Shown here: positions 5,320-7,625 of the stretch, piece by piece
Position numbering within the stretch: the stretch's first letter is position 1
Layout of the letters: every line of letters starts with the position of its first letter
From: Omnitrophica WOR_2 bacterium RIFCSPLOWO2_01_FULL_41_12
Lineage (GTDB): Bacteria > Omnitrophota > Gorgyraeia > Gygaellales > Profunditerraquicolaceae
DNA: 7,625 nt
Direction: 5' to 3'
NCBI GenBank assembly: GCA_001805765.1
Contig: MHGW01000019.1
Coordinates: forward strand, 3,891-11,515
The notes under the pieces: model-generated
Seen by the model: the letters and a program-made list of their open reading frames with translations, nothing else
Databases searched by the model: none
What the model was told of the DNA's origin: nothing
Translations under genes and position numbers: made by a program

Positions 5320-6564
5320 ATGAAAGAAAATAGAGTAGTAGTTACGGGTTTAGGCGTAATTTCTCCGCTGGGAAACGATGTGCCTACTTCTTGGCAATCC
5401 ATGAAGGACGGCAAGAGCGGCGTAGGCCCGCTTGCTACCTTTGATGCCAGTGCTTTTGATTCCCGTATTGCCGCAGAGGTGAAAGGTTTTGACCCTGCTT
5501 TATACGGGATGACTAGCAAAGACACCAGGCGGATGGAGAAATTCGTGCAATATGCAGTTGCCTGCGCTACACAGGCCATAACCGATGCGGGATTAGAGCT
5601 GGAAAAAGAAAATAAAGAGCGTATCGGTGTCTTAATTGGTTCAGGTATCGGTAGTTTACGTATTATAGAAGAAGAGCATAAGGTTTATCTGGAAAAAGGG
5701 CCATCGCGGCTTTCCCCTTTTCTTATTCCGATGTTAATTGTGAATGAAGCTAGTGGCCACGTAGCCATTAATTTCGGCCTAAAAGGGCCTAATTCCTGCG
5801 TAGCCACTGCCTGCGCTACAGGTTCGCATGCTATTGGCGATGCCTTTAAGATTATAGAGCGGGGCGCTGCAGAGATGATGGTTGCCGGCGGCACAGAAAG
5901 CTGCATTACGCATTTAGGCGTAGGAGGTTTTTGCGCTTTAAAGGCGCTTTCTACCAGAAATGATGCGCCGCAAAAAGCCAGCCGGCCATTTGACCGAGAA
6001 CGCGACGGGTTTGTAATGGCAGAAGGATGTGGCTTGGTGGTTTTGGAAACCTTAGAGCACGCCAGAGAAAGAAAGGCCAAGATTTACGCGGAAATTGTTG
6101 GCTATGGCATGTCTTGCGATGCCTATCATATTACCGCGCCTGACCCCTTGGGCGACGGCGCTTCCAGAGCAATGAAAGAGGCATTGAAAGATGCTAAACT
6201 AAAACCAGAAGAGGTAGATTATATCAATGCCCATGGTACTTCCACCAAACTTAATGATAAACTGGAGACAGTGGCGATAAAAAATGCTTTTGGGGCGCAT
6301 GCCAAGAAGGTGATGGTTTCTTCTACCAAGTCTATGACCGGCCATCTTTTGGGGGCTGCCGGTGGTTTAGAATTTGTGGTTTGTTGTTTAGCCATAGAAG
6401 ACGGCGTTGTCCCGCCTACTATAAATTATGAATACCCGGATCCAGAATGCGACCTGGATTATGTGCCTAATATCAGCCGCAAAGCCAAAGTTTCTGTCTG
6501 CATCTCCAATTCTTTAGGTTTTGGCGGACACAACGCCACCCTTGTGGTAAAAAAATTTAAATAA
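5320..6564 (+). CDS. fabF: Beta-ketoacyl-ACP synthase II (FabF)
   Basis: FabF condenses acyl-ACP with malonyl-ACP in the elongation cycle. The 414-residue product has the family length and starts MKENRVVVTGLGVISPLGND, so the ATG at 5320 is right even though it follows a terminator-like hairpin by 3 nt. Catalytic residues are visible: Cys165 in TACATGSHAIG, His305 in NAHGTSTKLND and His342 in STKSMTGHLLGAAG, with Lys337 nearby. RPFDRERDGFVMAEG (222-236) and the glycine-rich SNSLGFGGHNATLVV (396-410) are standard for FabF/KAS II. FabB is the main alternative for this fold, but the sequence and the acpP neighbour favour FabF. In many bacteria rnc follows fabF; here leuC starts after a single spacer base. 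Confidence 0.96.
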   Translation: MKENRVVVTGLGVISPLGNDVPTSWQSMKDGKSGVGPLATFDASAFDSRIAAEVKGFDPALYGMTSKDTRRMEKFVQYAVACATQAITDAGLELEKENKERIGVLIGSGIGSLRIIEEEHKVYLEKGPSRLSPFLIPMLIVNEASGHVAINFGLKGPNSCVATACATGSHAIGDAFKIIERGAAEMMVAGGTESCITHLGVGGFCALKALSTRNDAPQKASRPFDRERDGFVMAEGCGLVVLETLEHARERKAKIYAEIVGYGMSCDAYHITAPDPLGDGASRAMKEALKDAKLKPEEVDYINAHGTSTKLNDKLETVAIKNAFGAHAKKVMVSSTKSMTGHLLGAAGGLEFVVCCLAIEDGVVPPTINYEYPDPECDLDYVPNISRKAKVSVCISNSLGFGGHNATLVVKKFK

Positions 6565-6565
6565 A

Positions 6566-7625
6566 GTGCCTTATACAATCGCGGAAAAAATATTACTGGC
6601 GCATACTGACAAAAAAAATATTCAGCCGGGAGATTTTATTGAGGCAAGGGTTGATTTGGCTTTAGGTAATGACATTACCGCGCCTTTAGCTATTGAAGAA
6701 TTCAAGAAACAGGGATATAAGAAGGTCTTTGACCAGCGAAAAATAGTTTTGGTGCCTGACCACTTTGCTCCGGCAAAAGATTTAAGAAGCGCAAATCAGT
6801 GTAAGATTTTGGCGGATTTTGCCAGAGAGCAAAAAATAAAAAATTATTTTGAAGTGGGTTGCATGGGCATAGAACACGCGCTGTTACCTGAGCAGGGATT
6901 AGTTAAACCAGGCGATTTAGTGATCGGCGCAGATTCGCATACCTGTACTTACGGGGCATTAGGATGCTATTCATGCGGGGTAGGATCCACGGATTTAGCC
7001 CGGGCATTCATTGATGGAAAATGCTGGTTTAAAGTCCCGCCTACCATTAAGTTTATCTATAAAGGCAAGTTAAATAAGTGGGTAGGTGGAAAAGATTTAA
7101 TTCTCTTTACCATCGGTAATATTGGCGTAGATGGTGCATTATATAAAGTAATGGAATTTACTGGCCCGGTGATTGATAAACTCAGTATGGATGATAGATT
7201 TACAATGTGCAATATGGCAGTAGAAGCAGGGGCGCGCGTGGGGATAATTGAGCCGGATGAAATAACATTTGATTACATTAAGGAAAGTCAAAAGTCTCCG
7301 CCGAAGGCGGATCCGCCTACGGCGGAAAAAGTTAAAAATTTAAAATCCGATAAAGATTGTAATTATGAAAAAATATATGAATGGGATGTTTCAGGATTAG
7401 AGCCGCAAGTGGCTTGTCCGCACCTGCCCAGCAATGTTGAGTCAGCAAAAAAATTATCTAATATCCATCTTGACCAGGTAGTCATTGGTTCCTGCACTAA
7501 TGGCCGGCTCTCGGATCTAAGGATTGCGGCAAAGATTTTAAAGGGCAGAAAAATACATCCCGGTTTAAAATTAATTGTCATTCCGGCTACGCAAAAGATT
7601 TATTTAGCCGCAGTAAAGGAAGGGC
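6566..7625 (+). CDS. leuC: 3-isopropylmalate dehydratase large subunit (LeuC/HacA type), 3' end missing
   Basis: The frame from GTG 6566 is open for 353 codons to the window edge. With LeuD, LeuC isomerises 2-isopropylmalate to 3-isopropylmalate in leucine synthesis using a 4Fe-4S cluster. The start MPYTIAEKILLAH matches the family (TxAEKIL). Further motifs are PDHFAP (64-69), GADSHTCTYGALG (121-133), FTMCNMAVEAGA (212-223), LEPQVACPHLPSNV (278-291) and IGSCTNGRLSDLR (307-319), in which Cys310 is the first cluster ligand. The other two ligands (the CxxC near residue 370) would lie beyond the edge. The pattern fits the roughly 420-residue LeuC2/homoaconitase-like branch, so homoaconitase is an alternative. 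Residues 244-253 (SPPKADPPTA) come from an inserted palindromic repeat in a linker that varies in length in the family. No Shine-Dalgarno is evident; the gene follows fabF by one base. Confidence 0.88.
   Translation, partial: MPYTIAEKILLAHTDKKNIQPGDFIEARVDLALGNDITAPLAIEEFKKQGYKKVFDQRKIVLVPDHFAPAKDLRSANQCKILADFAREQKIKNYFEVGCMGIEHALLPEQGLVKPGDLVIGADSHTCTYGALGCYSCGVGSTDLARAFIDGKCWFKVPPTIKFIYKGKLNKWVGGKDLILFTIGNIGVDGALYKVMEFTGPVIDKLSMDDRFTMCNMAVEAGARVGIIEPDEITFDYIKESQKSPPKADPPTAEKVKNLKSDKDCNYEKIYEWDVSGLEPQVACPHLPSNVESAKKLSNIHLDQVVIGSCTNGRLSDLRIAAKILKGRKIHPGLKLIVIPATQKIYLAAVKEG
7297..7326. repeat. 30-bp palindromic repeat inserted in frame in leuC
   Basis: Two abutting 15-nt units, TCCGCCGAAGGCGGA and TCCGCCTACGGCGGA, each form a 6-bp hairpin, and together make a 30-bp near-perfect palindrome (only two symmetric loop positions do not match) centred on GGATCC. 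The length is ten codons, there is no stop in the leuC frame, and it encodes most of SPPKADPPTA. It is unrelated in sequence to the GGGACTGTCCC family, and no second copy is seen in this window. Confidence 0.85.

Noticed and set aside
7363..7581. Minus-strand open frame near the right edge
   Set aside because: It lies opposite leuC, has no family resemblance or ribosome binding site, and the + frame has clear LeuC motifs.

Overview
The window is a compact bacterial gene cluster read entirely on the + strand. It contains the end of rsmD, then coaD, a DUF177/YceD gene, rpmF (L32), plsX, fabH, fabD, fabG, acpP and fabF, followed by the 5' part of a leuC-type dehydratase gene that runs off the right edge. 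The gene content and order are the widespread housekeeping 'rpmF-plsX-fab' arrangement. Base composition is moderate, and several genes start with GTG (DUF177, rpmF, leuC). Nothing here fixes the phylum. The two short palindromic repeat families, one built on GGGACTGTCCC and one on TCCGCC-NNN-GGCGGA, together with the gene order, remind me of uncultured lineages such as Omnitrophota. That is an impression, not a demonstration.

Layout. At 1-1113, rsmD, coaD, DUF177 and rpmF are packed with 29-, 4- and 14-nt overlaps. At 1114-4226, plsX, fabH and fabD follow, and each of the three successive gene junctions (rpmF/plsX, plsX/fabH, fabH/fabD) carries one copy of the same palindromic repeat. One copy is translated as the PlsX C-terminus, and another supplies the leader and start codon of fabD. 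At 4216-5257, fabG overlaps fabD, and acpP follows behind a hairpin and a near-perfect ribosome binding site. At 5258-5319 an intrinsic-terminator-like hairpin ends three bases before the fabF start codon. At 5320-6564 is fabF. From 6566 to the right edge is leuC, separated from fabF by a single base, with a second, unrelated palindromic repeat inserted in frame.

How the genes work together. CoaD makes dephospho-CoA, the CoA precursor from which the ACP prosthetic arm ultimately comes. FabD loads malonyl groups on ACP (AcpP). FabH starts and FabF extends the chain, and FabG performs the first reduction. PlsX moves finished acyl chains from ACP to phosphate for phospholipid synthesis. The dehydratase (FabZ/FabA) and enoyl reductase (FabI/FabK) are not in this window. 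RsmD, DUF177 and L32 are ribosome-related partners commonly linked to this cluster. LeuC belongs to branched-chain amino acid synthesis.

I see no previously undescribed protein system. The unusual content is in the repeats and hairpins at gene junctions: a covarying palindrome family at three consecutive junctions, two in-frame coding insertions, and a terminator placed over the fabF translation start.
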